Translations under genes and position numbers: made by a program
Source: Periplaneta americana
Lineage: Eukaryota; Arthropoda; Insecta; Blattodea; Blattidae
DNA length: 64,000 nt
Direction: 5' to 3'
Assembly: GCF_040183065.1 (NCBI RefSeq)
Contig: NC_091120.1
Location: 1,299,001-1,363,000, forward strand
The notes under the pieces: generated by a model
Database searches by the model: none
Told to the model about the DNA's origin: nothing
Seen by the model: the letters and a program-made list of their open reading frames with translations, nothing else
Shown: piece by piece, positions 21,811-34,275 of the stretch
How the letters are laid out: each line of letters opens with the position of its first letter
Position numbering within the stretch: position 1 is the first letter of the stretch

Positions 21811-23705
21811 GTTAACTCTCCTGGAAAGAATGCGCAATTTCATGTACCAGACAGTGAATGCTATTATAAACTGCCAGCATATTGTTAAAGCTCGTGGAAA
21901 GAATGTGCAGTTCAATAAACTTGGTATTGGATGTTGTTATATAATGTCAGCACATTTTTAAAGCTCGTGGAAAGAATGTGCAGTTCAATAAACTGGGTAT
22001 TGGATGTTGTTATATAATGTCAGCACATTTTTAAAGCTCGTGGAAAGAATGTGCAGTTCAATAAACTGGGTATTGGATGTTGTTATATAATGTCAGCACA
22101 TTTTTAAAGCTCGTGGAAAGAATGTGCAGTTCAATAAACTGGGTATTGGATGTTGTTATATAATGTCAGCACATTTTTAAAGCTCGTGGAAAGAATGTGC
22201 AGTTCAATAAACTGGGTATTGGATGTTGTTATATAATGTCAGCACATTTTTAAAGCTCGTGGAAAGAATGTGCAGTTCAATAAACTGGGTATTGGATGTT
22301 GTTATATAATGTCAGCACATTTTTAAAGCTCGTGGAAAGAATGTGCAGTTCAATAAACTGGGTATTGGATGTTGTTATATAATGTCAGCACATTTTTAAA
22401 GCTCGTGGAAAGAATGTGCAGTTCAATAAACTATATATTGGATGTTGCTATATTATGTCAGCATATTGTTAAAGCTCGTGGAAAGAATGTGCAGTTCAAT
22501 AAACTGGGTATTGGATGTTGTTATATAATGTCAGCACATTTTTAAAGCTCGTGGAAAGAATGTGCAGTTCAATAAACTATATATTGGATGTTGCTATATT
22601 ATGTCAGCATATTGATAAAGCTCGTGGAAAGAATGTGCAGTTCAATAAACTGGGTATTGGATGTTGTTATATAATGTCAGCACATTTTTAAAGCTCGTGG
22701 AAAGAATGTGCAGTTCAATAAACTATATATTGGATGTTGCTATATTATGTCAGCATATTGTTAAAGCTCGTGGAAAGAATGTGCAGTTCAATAAACTGGG
22801 TATTGGATGTTGTTATATAATGTCAGCACATTTTTAAAGCTCGTGGAAAGAATGTGCAGTTCAATAAACTGGGTACTGGATGTTGTTATATAATGTCAGC
22901 ACATTTTTAAAGCTCGTGGAAAGAATGTGCAGTTCAATAAAGTGGGTATTGGATGTTGTTATATAATGTCAGCACATTTTTAAAGCTCGTGGAAGGAATG
23001 TGCAGTTCAATAAACTATATATTGGATGTTGGTATATTATGTCAGCATATTGTTAAATCTCGTGGAAAGAATGTGCAGTTCAATAAACTGGGTATTGGAT
23101 GTTGTTATATAATGTCAGCACATTTTTAAAGCTCGTGGAAAGAATGTGCAGTTCAATAAACTGGGTATTGGATGTTGTTATATAATGTCAGCACATTTTT
23201 AAAGCTCGTGGAAAGAATGTGCAGTTCAATAAACTGGGTATTGGATGTTGTTATATAATGTCAGCACATTTTTAAAGCTCGTGGAAAGAATGTGCAGTTC
23301 AATAAACTATATATTGGATGTTGCTATATTATGTCAGCATATTGTTAAAGCTCGTGGAAAGAATATGCAGTTCAATAAACTATATATTGGATGTTGTTAT
23401 ATTATGTCAGCATATTTTTAAAGCTCGTGGAAAGAATATGCTGTTCAATAAACTATATATTGGATGTTGTTATATTATATCAGCACATTTTTAAAGCTCG
23501 TGGAAAGAATATGCAGTTGAATAAACTATATATTGGATGTTGTTATATTATATCAGCACATTGTTAAAGCTCGTGGAAAGAATATGCAGTTCAATAAACT
23601 CGATATTGAATGTTATATTATGTCAGCATATTGTTAAAGCTCGTGGAAAGAATATGCAGTTCGAAGAACTAAATATTAAAGTTTGTTATAATCTGTCAGC
23701 ATAAA
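21811..23705. repeat. 73-bp minisatellite, about 25 units
   Basis: Units of 73 bp are marked by AAAGCTCGTGGAAAGAATGT. The first unit (about 21811-21885) and the last are degenerate. Two variants alternate: type A (CTGGGTATTGG..AGCACATTTTT) and type B (CTATATATTGG..AGCATATTGTT). Type A runs for seven units, then A and B mix, and the right end is B-like with AATATGC. Each unit can form a 7-bp stem, GCACATT with AATGTGC, around CTCGTGGAAAG. The unit length is not a multiple of three and there are stops, so it is non-coding. Confidence 0.97.
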
Positions 23706-24976
23706 TATGGTGTCACATTTATGTTGTGTGTCATATTTTCACTTGTTTATCCGCTGGTATACAACGTCCAGTGTCAGTTGCCTGGAATAGCGCTGGATTG
23801 AGGTTTCAAACGTTTCATAATTGCATATTATAAACCTTCAAACTCCGGCTTTGATTAAGACTTTGGCATAGACATCCGTAAGAATATTATCTCGCAAATT
23901 GTAACAACTCCGTAGACTTAGTAGCGTAATTAGACGCACGCTTGATGTTTTTTGTCGGCAGTAGGACGCGAGGTGTTCACACAGGACAAAGGCGGGCCTG
24001 ACTTGCAGACAGGAATGAAGTCGCACTTGCCTTTCGCGTACACCACGGCCTGAGTAATGAATGCGGCGTTACGCCCTTCAACAGTAACGTGAGAGGCGAA
24101 ATGAACTCCTGGAGGAAGACGGTTGTGAGCCACCATTATCGTGTAGAATAACGGCGCGTTACCCAACAGGTAGTGGCGAGCATTCTCTTTCATGTGATGC
24201 TTAGAATTCAATTTTCGTTATAAAACAGACCCACAGGGTGCAGTGTTCGTCTTTACGACTCGCTGATCTTGCCTGCGAGGAAGAATAACAATTTTCATGA
24301 AAAATCTAAATACAATTTTTTATAATATTAGGTCACTTATAGATTACGTTTGACCTTAACTTTTGACCTAAGAGTTTTGCACCGTATCGAATATCATAAG
24401 ATGTCAACATATGGCAACAATTCAGTTTCTTCACGACGCTGACAATGATATTCCCGTTTATACTACCATTCAGAAAACAAACATAAATTAAATCGTTTAC
24501 TACTCGCTTAATTGGAAGGTGAACATTTCTTTAGCGAACAACGAAAACATTCTTCATAATCCCCAAAAGGACCACGTTCTATTTATACATGGCACATTTT
24601 GTGTAGATACGCGTAATAATAAAATTTGCTCAAATTTACATAACAAATAACATGATAGTGTTAGTGATATTGATTTTTTATTACAAAAACTCATAGTTCA
24701 CATGAAAAGATATTAGCCATTTTTTTGTACAGTGACATCAAAAACTTTTTCCTTACATTTTTATTGTACCTTGTTTTTTGACTATACCATGCAGGCTTTG
24801 CTTAATCGTAAGTTTCAGTTGTCATGATAATATTTTACGCTGCATAGGTACAATCAGCACATAGTTAAAAATGCAAGGAAAAAGTTTTTGATGTATAATT
24901 ACCATGCTTTTGATGTGAGAACCCGTAGGAAGGAAGTTTTGAAATTACAAGTAATAGCTTCTGTGTACAGCTGTTC
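23706..24976. other. Spacer holding one weak open frame
   Basis: Apart from the frame at 23930-24193 nothing is recognised. Confidence 0.45.
23930..24193 (-). CDS. Unrecognised open frame, 87 residues
   Basis: I do not recognise this protein. From the ATG at 24193 the minus strand reads 87 residues to the stop at 23930. Composition is balanced, with four cysteines in the second half and a hydrophobic stretch (L-L-G-N-A-P-L-F-Y-T-I-M-V-A). Unlike most frames here it is not AT-biased and does not overlap a repeat I know. No signal peptide, domain motif or clear splice sites are seen. It could be a small gene, an exon, part of an unknown transposon or chance. Confidence 0.2.
   Translation of the reverse strand: MKENARHYLLGNAPLFYTIMVAHNRLPPGVHFASHVTVEGRNAAFITQAVVYAKGKCDFIPVCKSGPPLSCVNTSRPTADKKHQACV

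Positions 24977-25044
<68 letters not shown>
24977..25044. repeat. (TAA)n microsatellite
   Basis: Uninterrupted AAT/TAA repeat. Confidence 0.95.
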
Positions 25045-25045
<1 letters not shown>

Positions 25046-25121
25046 TACTGCTCTACCAAAATCTGCATATTTATCTATCAGAAGTAAAATTAAACGCGTT
25101 GTTAAAGTTATTATTGCGAAA

Positions 25122-25480
25122 TACTTACTTACAAATGGCTTTTAAGGAACCCGAAGGTTCATTGCCGCCCTCACATGAGCCCGCCAGCGGTCCCTATCCT
25201 GTGCAAGATTAATCCAGTCTCTATCATCATACCCCACCTCCCTCAAATCCATTTTAATATTATCCTCCCATCTACGTCTCGGCCTCCCTAAAGGTCTTTT
25301 TCCATCCGGTCTCCCAACTAACACTCTATATGCATTTCTGGATTCGCCCATACGTGCTACATGCCCTGCCCATCTCAAACGTCTCGATTTTATGTTCCTA
25401 ATTATGTCAGGTGAAGAATACAATGCGTGCAGTTCTGTGTTGTGTAACTTTCTCCATTCTCCTGTAACTTCATCCCGCTT
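25122..25480 (-). pseudogene. RTE-A LINE, 3' fragment
   Basis: Minus-strand copy starting at a short (TTAC)n tail. The frame 25423-25142 encodes [43 protein letters not shown] and A-A-M-N-L. It ends in the G-E-W-R-K-L-H-N region near 25480. Confidence 0.88.
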
Positions 25481-26297
25481 ATTTACTAAAATATTATTTT
25501 AAGTACAAGTTTATATACATTTCCAGGAATTATCTTTAGTATAACATATGACGCGCTATCTATCATCCTTGTAGTTACTGACCCTCTAAATAAAATGTCT
25601 GAGCGCCTGGGTTCAGAGTAAAGCTGTACAGTCCTACTGTGGCGTGAACGACGTCCCCTGTTTCAGAATGCTGAAAGCGTCGGTTTCCGTGGAAACCTCT
25701 AATTTTTTTTTTACAGTAACACAATAATAATAATTTCTCGTGAAGTCAAATCTAATGTTACTACGTAATATAATAATGTCGGTATAAGTTTATAGAGCAA
25801 CAACGAATTTATTAAAATGAAGCCCCGATCCTGTTCTACCCTAACGTCCATCATGAAATTCTACTGTGCGGAAATGCAGAGAGCTAGAATTACGCAGGAG
25901 TGAGTTGGGGAGGAATTGTGATAAACAAACGGTCACTCATACACTACCAAACACCAAAATATAGCCTACGTTTCATGCATGTTGACAACTGCCAGCTAAT
26001 CCATACTTGTTACAGAACTCTGTAATTTTATTAAATGACCTTTCACTTGTTAATAAGTCAATAGTCACTTAAAGAAGCCACAAAAGAGTTTTCTTTGTCG
26101 TTGCAGCAGCATTACTGTTTTGCTCATTGAATTGAGTTGTGATAGTGATAGAAAATTTCATTACCTCCCATAAAATGGCCTGAAGAGTATTAGAGTATCA
26201 GTACCTGTCGTGATGCACTTTCTTCTGCCACTACATGCAAGATAATATGTACATAAATATACGAGTAATTTTAATCTCTGCTATCTCAGCCGAATTA
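25481..26297. other. Spacer, nothing recognised
   Basis: No frame or repeat recognised. Confidence 0.45.
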
Positions 26298-26335
26298 TAC
26301 AGGGACATCATTTTATTTTTACTTCAATTTTTATT

Positions 26336-27312
26336 TTTATTTATGATCACCTTAGTAAATCACATAACATTGATATAGGTGTACCTCAGGGGACGATTTT
26401 AGGTCCTGTTTTGTTTTTAATATATATCAACGATTTACTTAAAATTGACATTGAGAAATATTCTGGTACTCTGTATTCTTATGCTGATGATACTGTGGTT
26501 ATATTTAGCGGTTCGAGTTGGAATGAAACTTATCAAAATTCTAACAGTGGTATTAATATTATTAAAGAATGGCTGGATGCTCACTTACTTTCTTTGAACG
26601 TTTCTAAAACAAAATTAATACCATTTTCACTAACATCACATGGCCTTGAGCAACTAGAAATAAATAATAATATAAGTATAACTATACATGATTGTAACCT
26701 ACCTACTTGCTCATGTAACGCTTTGAGTATATCCTCACAAGTTAAATATTTAGGCATTATTATTGACCAACGTTTAAAATGGGACAAGCATGTCTCCTTC
26801 CTGTGTGACAGATTGCGTAAAACAATCCACAAATTTTCCATTCTACGCTCTTATTTACCTGTTTATGTTCTGCGTACTGTGTACTTAGCTCTTTTTCAAT
26901 CAATAATTCAGTATGGTATTTTAGGTTGGGGAGGAATGGCAAAATCGACTCTCCGTCCTTTAAATCTGCTCCAAAAAAGAATTATCAAAATTTGTCTATA
27001 TAAACCTTTTGATTACCCAACAAAATTAATTTTTCAGGAATTTGGCGTATCAAATCTAGAACAAATTTATAAACAAAAATTGCTGATTTACTTCCATAAA
27101 AACCACAATAAATTTAAATTTGATCCTCATGAATACCATACGAGACAAAACTACAGTTTCTTTCTAAATACTCCCAAATGCCACAAACTGCTGGATTAAA
27201 ACACAGCAGAAATTTTGGACACAAAATATATAATACATTAATTAGAGCTTACCCTGAGCTAAGTACACTTAACATACATAGATTTAAGAAACAAATCAGA
27301 TTAATTATTTAA
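26336..27312 (+). pseudogene. LINE-D reverse transcriptase, C-terminal half
   Basis: The open frame starts inside the polymerase. About 26384 it encodes G-V-P-Q-G-T-I-L-G-P-V-L-F, then the active-site box S-Y-A-D-D-T-V, then L-N-V-S-K-T-K and V-K-Y-L-G-I-I-I-D-Q-R-L-K-W, and the thumb-like I-I-Q-Y-G-I-L-G-W-G-G. It stops at 27197-27199. The true end (H-K-I-Y-N-T-L-I..R-F-K-K) continues in another frame to about 27312, so one frameshift near 27185 breaks it. The catalytic Y-A-D-D is intact. The 5' half, including any endonuclease, is missing. The motifs fit the CR1/Jockey group of LINEs. Confidence 0.88.
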
Positions 27313-27559
27313 TTGTTTAAGCTAATTGAGTTAAAAATTGATACTCTAATATTCATGTACTTTTGTATTTTCTATTTGTATATAGACCCTATTATTGCAT
27401 GCTGTATTATTTTACCATTTATTAATGTTATTGTGTTCAATGAACTCTCTTAATTTTGTGATATATTTTGTATAACTGATCTGAACTGCGCCCCAGCACG
27501 AGCTTCTGCTCTTTCGGGCTGCAATGCGTAATGTAGCTCAAGTGTATAGTATTAATAAA

Positions 27560-27620
<61 letters not shown>
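26336..27620 (+). mobile_element. LINE-D insertion, 3' half
   Basis: Truncated non-LTR retrotransposon inserted in M4; the uninterrupted M4 sequence at 13525-13620 shows the empty site. The coding part (26336-27312) is described separately. The 3' untranslated region has a stem-loop at 27490-27519 (GCCC..GGGC with AGCACGAG) and ends in (ATT)n at 27556-27620. Confidence 0.85.
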
Positions 27621-28712
27621 TTACCAGAGTATTTTAATGTACTTCACTCCCATCCTTTCTACTAAAGAAGTTCCAACTGTCCTCCACACAGAACCAAGAC
27701 CGCATATAGTAAGCAGTACTGAGTTAGTGAGTATAGTAAGTTCCATAAATATGTTCGCTTTTTCCAGTGACGAAACTTCCAATATTGAATCATATTTTCG
27801 CACAGATACTGTCGTCCTTTTACCTACGTCACATCCCGATTTTCCCCACCTGCTTCTGCTCGCTCCACTGTAAAGACTAGTGGCTGGGCTGTCTTAGCTC
27901 TTTTCTGAAAACATAAATTTCTGTTAGGAATTAATTGGAGGTCTACTTAATATTATACGACTGTTTAAAATAACTTAAATAAAAGGGCCTCGTTAAGTAA
28001 TTAATTGTCACGTCATTTCCCCCCTTTCTGCGATCCTGCGACATAACCACTTGGACGGACAGTAGATAGCATGTCTGAGTAATTTTATCTGTGCGGGTCG
28101 GGCAGAAGTGAAGATTGAATTTACAGTACGTACGTAAGGTACTCTTTTATAGAGTAGGTACAGAATTATTTCAACATGAGTTACTAGTACGAAGGACGAA
28201 ACTGGCAATTGGAATTAGGTACAGTAGTCTATAGTGCGATAATATGCACAAAAGAACTGAAGCCTGTATCGAAATGAACGGCCACAATTTTTAAAAATAT
28301 GTTTAAATATCCATATTATGATTATTTTTCATTTTAACTTCATCTCTATATTGTACGCTAATGTGCTGTAGACAGTATAATATACACTGCATAATGAATA
28401 CGTTCGCATGGATAACTCAGTTCGTCAGTAAAAACACTTATTGTTAATACAGTACTGTATTTTGATTAAACAAAACCTAATGAAAACTATCAATCTCAAA
28501 ATTGTGATATTTCCTAGTTTACGTAAATGGATGAACTACTTTTCTTCCCTCCTGTACCTAGTAAAGTGATTTGTTTGTATTTTACGCCAGTATCATCGAA
28601 CTTCAGTCGTGGAAGGGGGTAGCAAACGGTGGTTCCGGTTCTAAAATTTAATCCAAAGGTATAGCCAGATTAATATTAAAAATGTTAGTAAAAATAAAAT
28701 GATGTCCCTGTA

Positions 28713-29642
28713 CTATAAGCCCCTAAAGAATGACACATTAATAAGAGATCGCAGAGCAAAAGCCTAAATCCTTGAAGGTATTTATTATAGAGATTTAATA
28801 TTTGTGTACATGAAAGATTTTGATGCATATTTCGTAGATTTTACTAAATAGAGGATGTATTTCGTAGACATATTTCGTAAAGTGATAAAAAATTTCGCGC
28901 TATTGTTTTGTTTAAATAAGATATTTTCGATCTAACTTCAATGGCAAAAGTAACAAAGAAAGTAATTACAGAAAATTTCGCGCGCATCGCTATTACGAAA
29001 AAAGTACGGTCCGTAGATATTACAGTACAGAAAGTGCGTTTGAGACAGCCACACAAATAGTAAACACAAGTAAATATCATCAACTGACGCGAAACTAGTC
29101 ATTTGTCTGATGTGAGATAAACAAAAGAAGCACTGTTAAGGAAAATAGCAGTGATGCTCTGTACTTGGAAGAAGACAAATGAACAGATTTATCTTGTCCT
29201 TTGCAGGAATAGGAATGTCTCTCCCGTGGGTATGGGAACCTGAGTATGAAATGTCGTTTTTTTGTCCAAATAGATCGCCACGTCAATACATAGGCTACAA
29301 GAGGTACTTTGTACTGGAAATAATGACCTCTGCTTTTCCATTTCTCTACGTGTGAAGGAAGTGTTATGGCATTGAAAAATCCATTTCAGAATGTTCAAAG
29401 AAGTGCTTGTTCCTAGCAGTCTGTAGGCCTACTTGTGCCGTGGCCTACCTGTCCTACTACACTAATAGAATGCTTTTATTGATACTCGATATGCACTGGT
29501 CAGTTCATTGCACAATGAATGCATCACATGCAGTGGTTGCTATTTGAAATAATCAGGTCAACTTGATCAAAGTCATGATCATGAAGAGTTCAAAGTATTT
29601 TACCAGAAAAGGGGAAAATGGACTATCGTGGGGGGAACTATA
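28713..29642. other. Spacer, nothing recognised
   Basis: Several short minus-strand frames (28844-29398) lack motifs. Confidence 0.45.
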
Positions 29643-30721
29643 CTTAACTTACTTACTTACTGGCTTTTAAGGAACCGGAGGTTCATTGCCGCCCTCACAT
29701 AAGCCCGCCATCGGTCCCTATCCTGAGCAAGATTAATCCATTCTCTATCATCATATCCCACCTCCCTGAAATCCATTTTAATATTATCTTCCCATCTACA
29801 TCTCGGCCCCCCTAAATATCTTTTTCCCTCCAGCCTCCCAAATAACACTCTATATGCATTTCTGGATTCGCTCATACGTGCTACATGCCCTGCCCATCTC
29901 AAACGTCTGGATTTAATGTTCCTAATTATGTCAGGTGAAGAATACAATGCGTGCAGTTCTGTGTTGTGTAACTTTCTCCATTCTCCTGTAACTTCATCGC
30001 TCTTAGCCCCAAATATTTTCCTAAGCATGTTATTCTCAAACACCCTTAACCTTTGTTCCTCTCTCAAAGTGAGAGTCCAAGCTTCACAACCATAAAGAAC
30101 AACCGGTAATATAACTGTTTTATAAATTCTAACTTTCAGATTTTTCGACAGCAGACTGGATGATAATAGTCTTTCAACCGAATAATAACAGACATTTCCC
30201 ATATTTATTCTGTGTTTAATTTCCTCCCGAGTATCATTTATATTTGTTACTGTTGCTCCCAGAGATTTGAACTTCTCCACCTCTTCAAAAGATAAATTTT
30301 CAATTTTTATATTTCCATTTCGTACAATATTCTGGTCACGAGACATAATCATATACTTTGTCTTTTCTGGAATTACTTCCAAACCTATCTCTTTAATTGC
30401 TTCCAGTAAAATCTCCGTGTTTTCCCTAATCGTTTGTGGATTTTCTCCTAACATATTCACGTCATCCGCATAGACGAGAAGCTGATATAACCCGTTCAAT
30501 TCCAAACCCTCTCTGTTATCCTGAACTTTCCTAATGGCATACTCTAGAGCAAAGTTAAAAAGTAAAGGTGATAATGCATCTCCTTGCTTTAGCCCACAGT
30601 GAATTGGAAACGCATCTGACAGAAACTGACCTATACGAACTCTGCTGTACGTTTCACTGAGACACATTTTAATTAATCGAACTAGTTTCTTGGGAATACC
30701 AAATTCAGTAAGAATATCATA
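29643..30721 (-). pseudogene. RTE-A LINE, longest uninterrupted frame
   Basis: The minus-strand frame 30667-29657 (about 336 residues) is unbroken. It includes [26 protein letters not shown], the active-site [32 protein letters not shown] and W-E-D-N-I-K-M-D-F. It continues upstream to about 30721 and is then cut off, so N-terminal parts are missing. The last residues differ from other copies (L-R-F-L-K-S-Q) because a single base is lost near the 3' end. It is the best reference copy of this family here. Confidence 0.92.
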
Positions 30722-30777
30722 ACACTATAACACATAACATTTCTTCTTTTTGGTAATATTTTGCTCTTCGACTTACA

Positions 30778-30866
<89 letters not shown>

Positions 30867-31326
30867 AGTTTTAATACGTCGGCTTACAAACAAAACACAT
30901 GAAGTAAAAAAATATTACCTCCGAGAAAAAGGCGTTTTGATATCTCTTCACAAAACTGAATCCCCAAAATATTATTATTAGTAAGTTGTTTAACTTTATG
31001 CGTATATTATTTAATTTTCCAAGTCTAAGTTTATACACATACATTATTTTTTAATTATATACGCTTTTTCTCAGAAGTAATATTTTTTACTTAAATTGTT
31101 TTGCTTGTAAACCGATGATTGTTATTATAGTACAGCACATGTTTACGCCCCTGAGGGATACAGCATGCTTCACTGACAGCAACTTCATTCCCGGTATTGC
31201 GTAGTTTTAAAGTGTAAACCTGAGTGAAATAACAGCACTTATGTGCAGTTAATATTAATGCATAGTTTAACGTTCTAGATATTCCTACCTGTTAAAGAAC
31301 CCTCGAGGCTGAGCTATATATCTATA
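30722..31326. other. Spacer with (ATT)n microsatellites
   Basis: Two ATT/TTA runs lie at 30779-30812 and 30822-30865. Nothing else is recognised. Confidence 0.6.
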
Positions 31327-32550
31327 CTAGTGGCTTGTGCAGCAAATGCTGCAAACTAAGTTCATTAGACATTCAAATAAAAATTGTTCAGATTTATTTT
31401 CAATGAAGAATGCCAGACATTTTGAAAGATATTTGCTTCCATAATAATGAAACATATTCCCTCTGAATGGTTTTTTATACCTAATATTTTTATTGAACTT
31501 ATCCACTTTCAGTTTTTGAGTTTCGACGCGAAAACGCAAGTAACAATGTCAGAACGATCAGTGGGTCTTTCATGTGGGAGTAAAGCAATAGTTGTTTCAG
31601 GTCATTGTAGTTTGTACGTGAAAGTTAAAAAAAATCGGGTTCGCTATGCATGTTTCGTGAACTAGCTGGAAATGTATCCTGCTAAGAGATCTTGCTGAAA
31701 TGATCGAGAGACTACAAAATTTTCTAGGCCTCTTATTTTATCAGTAATACCTTTTGATCTTTCCTTATTAATTGTAATTTTTGCGCTCTCTCGAGCGAAT
31801 ACTGAAGAGAATGACGCATATAAATATCTACACCACACCGCCATTAAGTGTATGAAAAATATCGAACCCCACTTGATTAATATATATAAAAATATTTGAT
31901 TTTTAATAACAATATTATTATTTTACGTAAGTTTTGTAGTTATATATAGCCGCCACTCAGTAAATTATAGAAATGAAGATCTAATTTAAGATATTCTCTA
32001 CATCTACTTATATAACCCCAAAACGTTTCACCTTCATATCATCAATATAGGATTAATATGTATAATTAATGAAAAATAGTCACATCATGGCATTAACTAA
32101 AATAATATTTCATTTCTAATGGTAAAAACGTCACCAAACAACCTCAAGTTTTGTAGATTTTAATATCCAATACACAGCTGTACTCAGAAAATTACACACC
32201 GCAGAATCAGACTTGTAAATTATTTTAGCAAGTCTTGGAGTTTTTAACAACCAATTGAATTTGAGCTCAAAATATGTCAGCAATCCTACAGGTCATGGCC
32301 TTCGTGTAATAGCCTATTGTTTATTGTAGTGTGTTTTGTTTTATTCTGAAATGCAATTAGTTCTCAAAACTGACGAAAGATGGATTTTGGAAAATAGGAA
32401 AATTATGTAGGAAAACTAACGCGTCACTGAAAGTTACTATTTTTCTGAAAACCCTTGGATGCCAAGCTTTAAAATGACGGGTCACTCATTAAAATCCGTT
32501 CAACCGTTTTCCCGTAATTTCCATTACCAGTTGAAATTATATTTATAGAT
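31327..32550. mobile_element. Unclassified dispersed element, ACTAG...TATAGAT type
   Basis: Begins ACTAGTGGCTTGTGCAGC and ends near TTATAGATAATATAA, with AAAATCCGTTCAACCG near 32488. The element at 17221-18809 has the same arrangement. No coding frame. Confidence 0.45.
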
Positions 32551-32731
32551 AATATAACAGAAAAACATATACATGTGTTAGTTATATCTGAAATCTGTAC
32601 TGGAGGCTATGTCCAGTTCTGCATAACTTTCGCTTGTGCTAACTCCGGAATTAATCCCTTGCAGTCGAAAGCGACTCAACATATCTCAATTCTAAAAATG
32701 TTAATAATTGAATCCATTGAACTACTGGGTG

Positions 32732-33327
32732 TTCAGTTCAAAGTGTGTCATGGCTCGCTGTATGCCATCATGTGGCTAGTCGATGAGCCTAGAGAATTCA
32801 ATCTTCTTACAGTTCCGCAGAGGTGTATTACTTATGTGCGAGAGAAGTTGCCTAGCAAGTTCGGCGTTCATTCTGAAGAGTACGTACCGATATGTACGGT
32901 GACGCCGGTAGTGGCAGGAATGTGAACTGTTTCGAAACATGTACTGAGGTGAGTTTTTTCTTACTGTCGAGATATGGGGAGGGGGTTAAGACGATTACTT
33001 ACGTATTTGTTGACATTAACTTCGACGGTCAACATGGACACGGAGCATTTGATTTGTGTTGTGGAATGTTGCCGTACGCAACCGATGATAACAAATACCC
33101 TGCGTACGACTTGCCAGCGCAAAACACAGTTCGAAAGAGGTTATGGTAGCACACAGACCGTACAGACCGCCATCTGCTGCTACGACGTTCAAGTTATACC
33201 GTACACGTTCTCAAGTTCAGATTGAACGCCTTGATTAATGGGCAACTTCTCTGACATAAAAGCTGAAACTCGCTTCAAATCGCTGACTCACAACAGTGAC
33301 GTCATGACACACTTTGAAATGAACATC
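32732..33327. mobile_element. Element with long diverged inverted ends
   Basis: GTTCAGTTCAAAGTGTGTCA at the left is answered by TGACACACTTTGAAATGAAC at the right. Further in, GAGAGAAGTTGCC (about 32848) pairs with GGCAACTTCTCTG (about 33240), so similarity runs over more than 100 bp. Frames across it (32575-32925, 32892-33149, 33235-33519) share F-K-V-C-H only because the arms are inverted copies. No transposase is recognised. Confidence 0.55.
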
Positions 33328-34275
33328 CTGCATGTTCTCAACCTCTAGCACGTAGGTTGTGATATTTCTTACAGTCATAATCAGACGTTCAAAATAAGTT
33401 TCAGTCAACTTGCTGAACAATTCAGAGGCACAATAAAGAAAGCACGCAGAGATAAGGTTGTCGGCAGCAGTTCTGGCCCGTGTGCATTGCAACAAAGCAG
33501 CGCTGTTGTGGTGGAGCACAGGAAATGAAATATTTGAAGTCGAAGAAGATGTTTAGAGTTAGATAGAACATACAGAGCGGTTCAAAAATATTTTGACTTG
33601 CGGTAAGAGTGTCAGTTTACTGCGAAATGCCATTAAAGTTGGAAAGTCTCGTCTGCTTTCCATAACATTGAAGTATTTCTCATGTCTGACTCTGATACGG
33701 TGCATCCCAAAGACGAGCGCTCTGCTTCCTGGAACATATCCCGGGATGGCGCTCTGCTCCTTTGTGAGGGATTGCTGTACAAATATTTCAACTACTGCTG
33801 GCGCTGCTATGTTGTTTGCTTCAATTAGGCAGAGTATAAACTTCCCTGATGGCAGATGTGCAATGTTATCGGTCTAAAACTAGACCGGTGTGTAAATGCC
33901 AGTATAAGAAGTCATCTCAACTTTATCAATTAAAAGCGTATGTTACAAATATGAACCTAATTAAACCAACAGCAGGAAATGATTGTTTACTAATCATCAT
34001 TACCAGGGGCTCGTACGGGGAGAGAGTGGACGAAGCTAAATCGTCCAGCCTTTATCCGCATCTTTACGTTGTGCAGATGTTTCAAATCACGAGAAGAACA
34101 TACACGTATAATTAAAGTTTAGTATAGACTGCCACTCATTACATGGCACAGAGACAAACACTGAAAATACACAGAAAGAGACTAAATGGCTTTGGGCCAT
34201 GTATTAAGGATGGAAAACTGTTAGATGTCAAACAGGTTGCATAAAACTTGAAGAGCTGAAGTAGACCTATATTAT
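33328..34275. other. Spacer, nothing recognised
   Basis: Frames at 33593-33877 and 33849-34115 have no motifs. Confidence 0.45.

Larger units (their letters stand above)
26300..28710. mobile_element. M4: TA-flanked DNA element carrying a LINE-D insertion
   Basis: The ends are perfect 24-bp inverted repeats: CAGGGACATCATTTTATTTT at 26300 and AAAATAAAATGATGTCCCTG ending 28710, with TA on both sides. Without the LINE-D (26336-27620) the element is about 1.1 kb. No transposase motif is visible; frames at 27621-27873 and 28008-28208 are unrecognised. TA flanks suggest the Tc1/mariner superfamily, by inference. A left-end fragment lies at 13525-13680. Confidence 0.8.

Noticed and set aside
21891..23650. 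Hammerhead ribozyme in the minisatellite unit
   Set aside because: The unit lacks a CTGANGA box; only a GGAAAG stretch resembles part of the core.
21811..23705. Possible CRISPR array
   Set aside because: The 73-bp units are tandem with no unique spacers, no cas genes are present, and the setting is eukaryotic.
26411..27199. 262-residue frame as a host gene
   Set aside because: It is the LINE-D reverse transcriptase, 5'-truncated, frameshifted and inserted in M4.
29657..30667. 336-residue frame as a host gene
   Set aside because: It is the RTE-A reverse transcriptase with YADD; the same sequence recurs ten more times.
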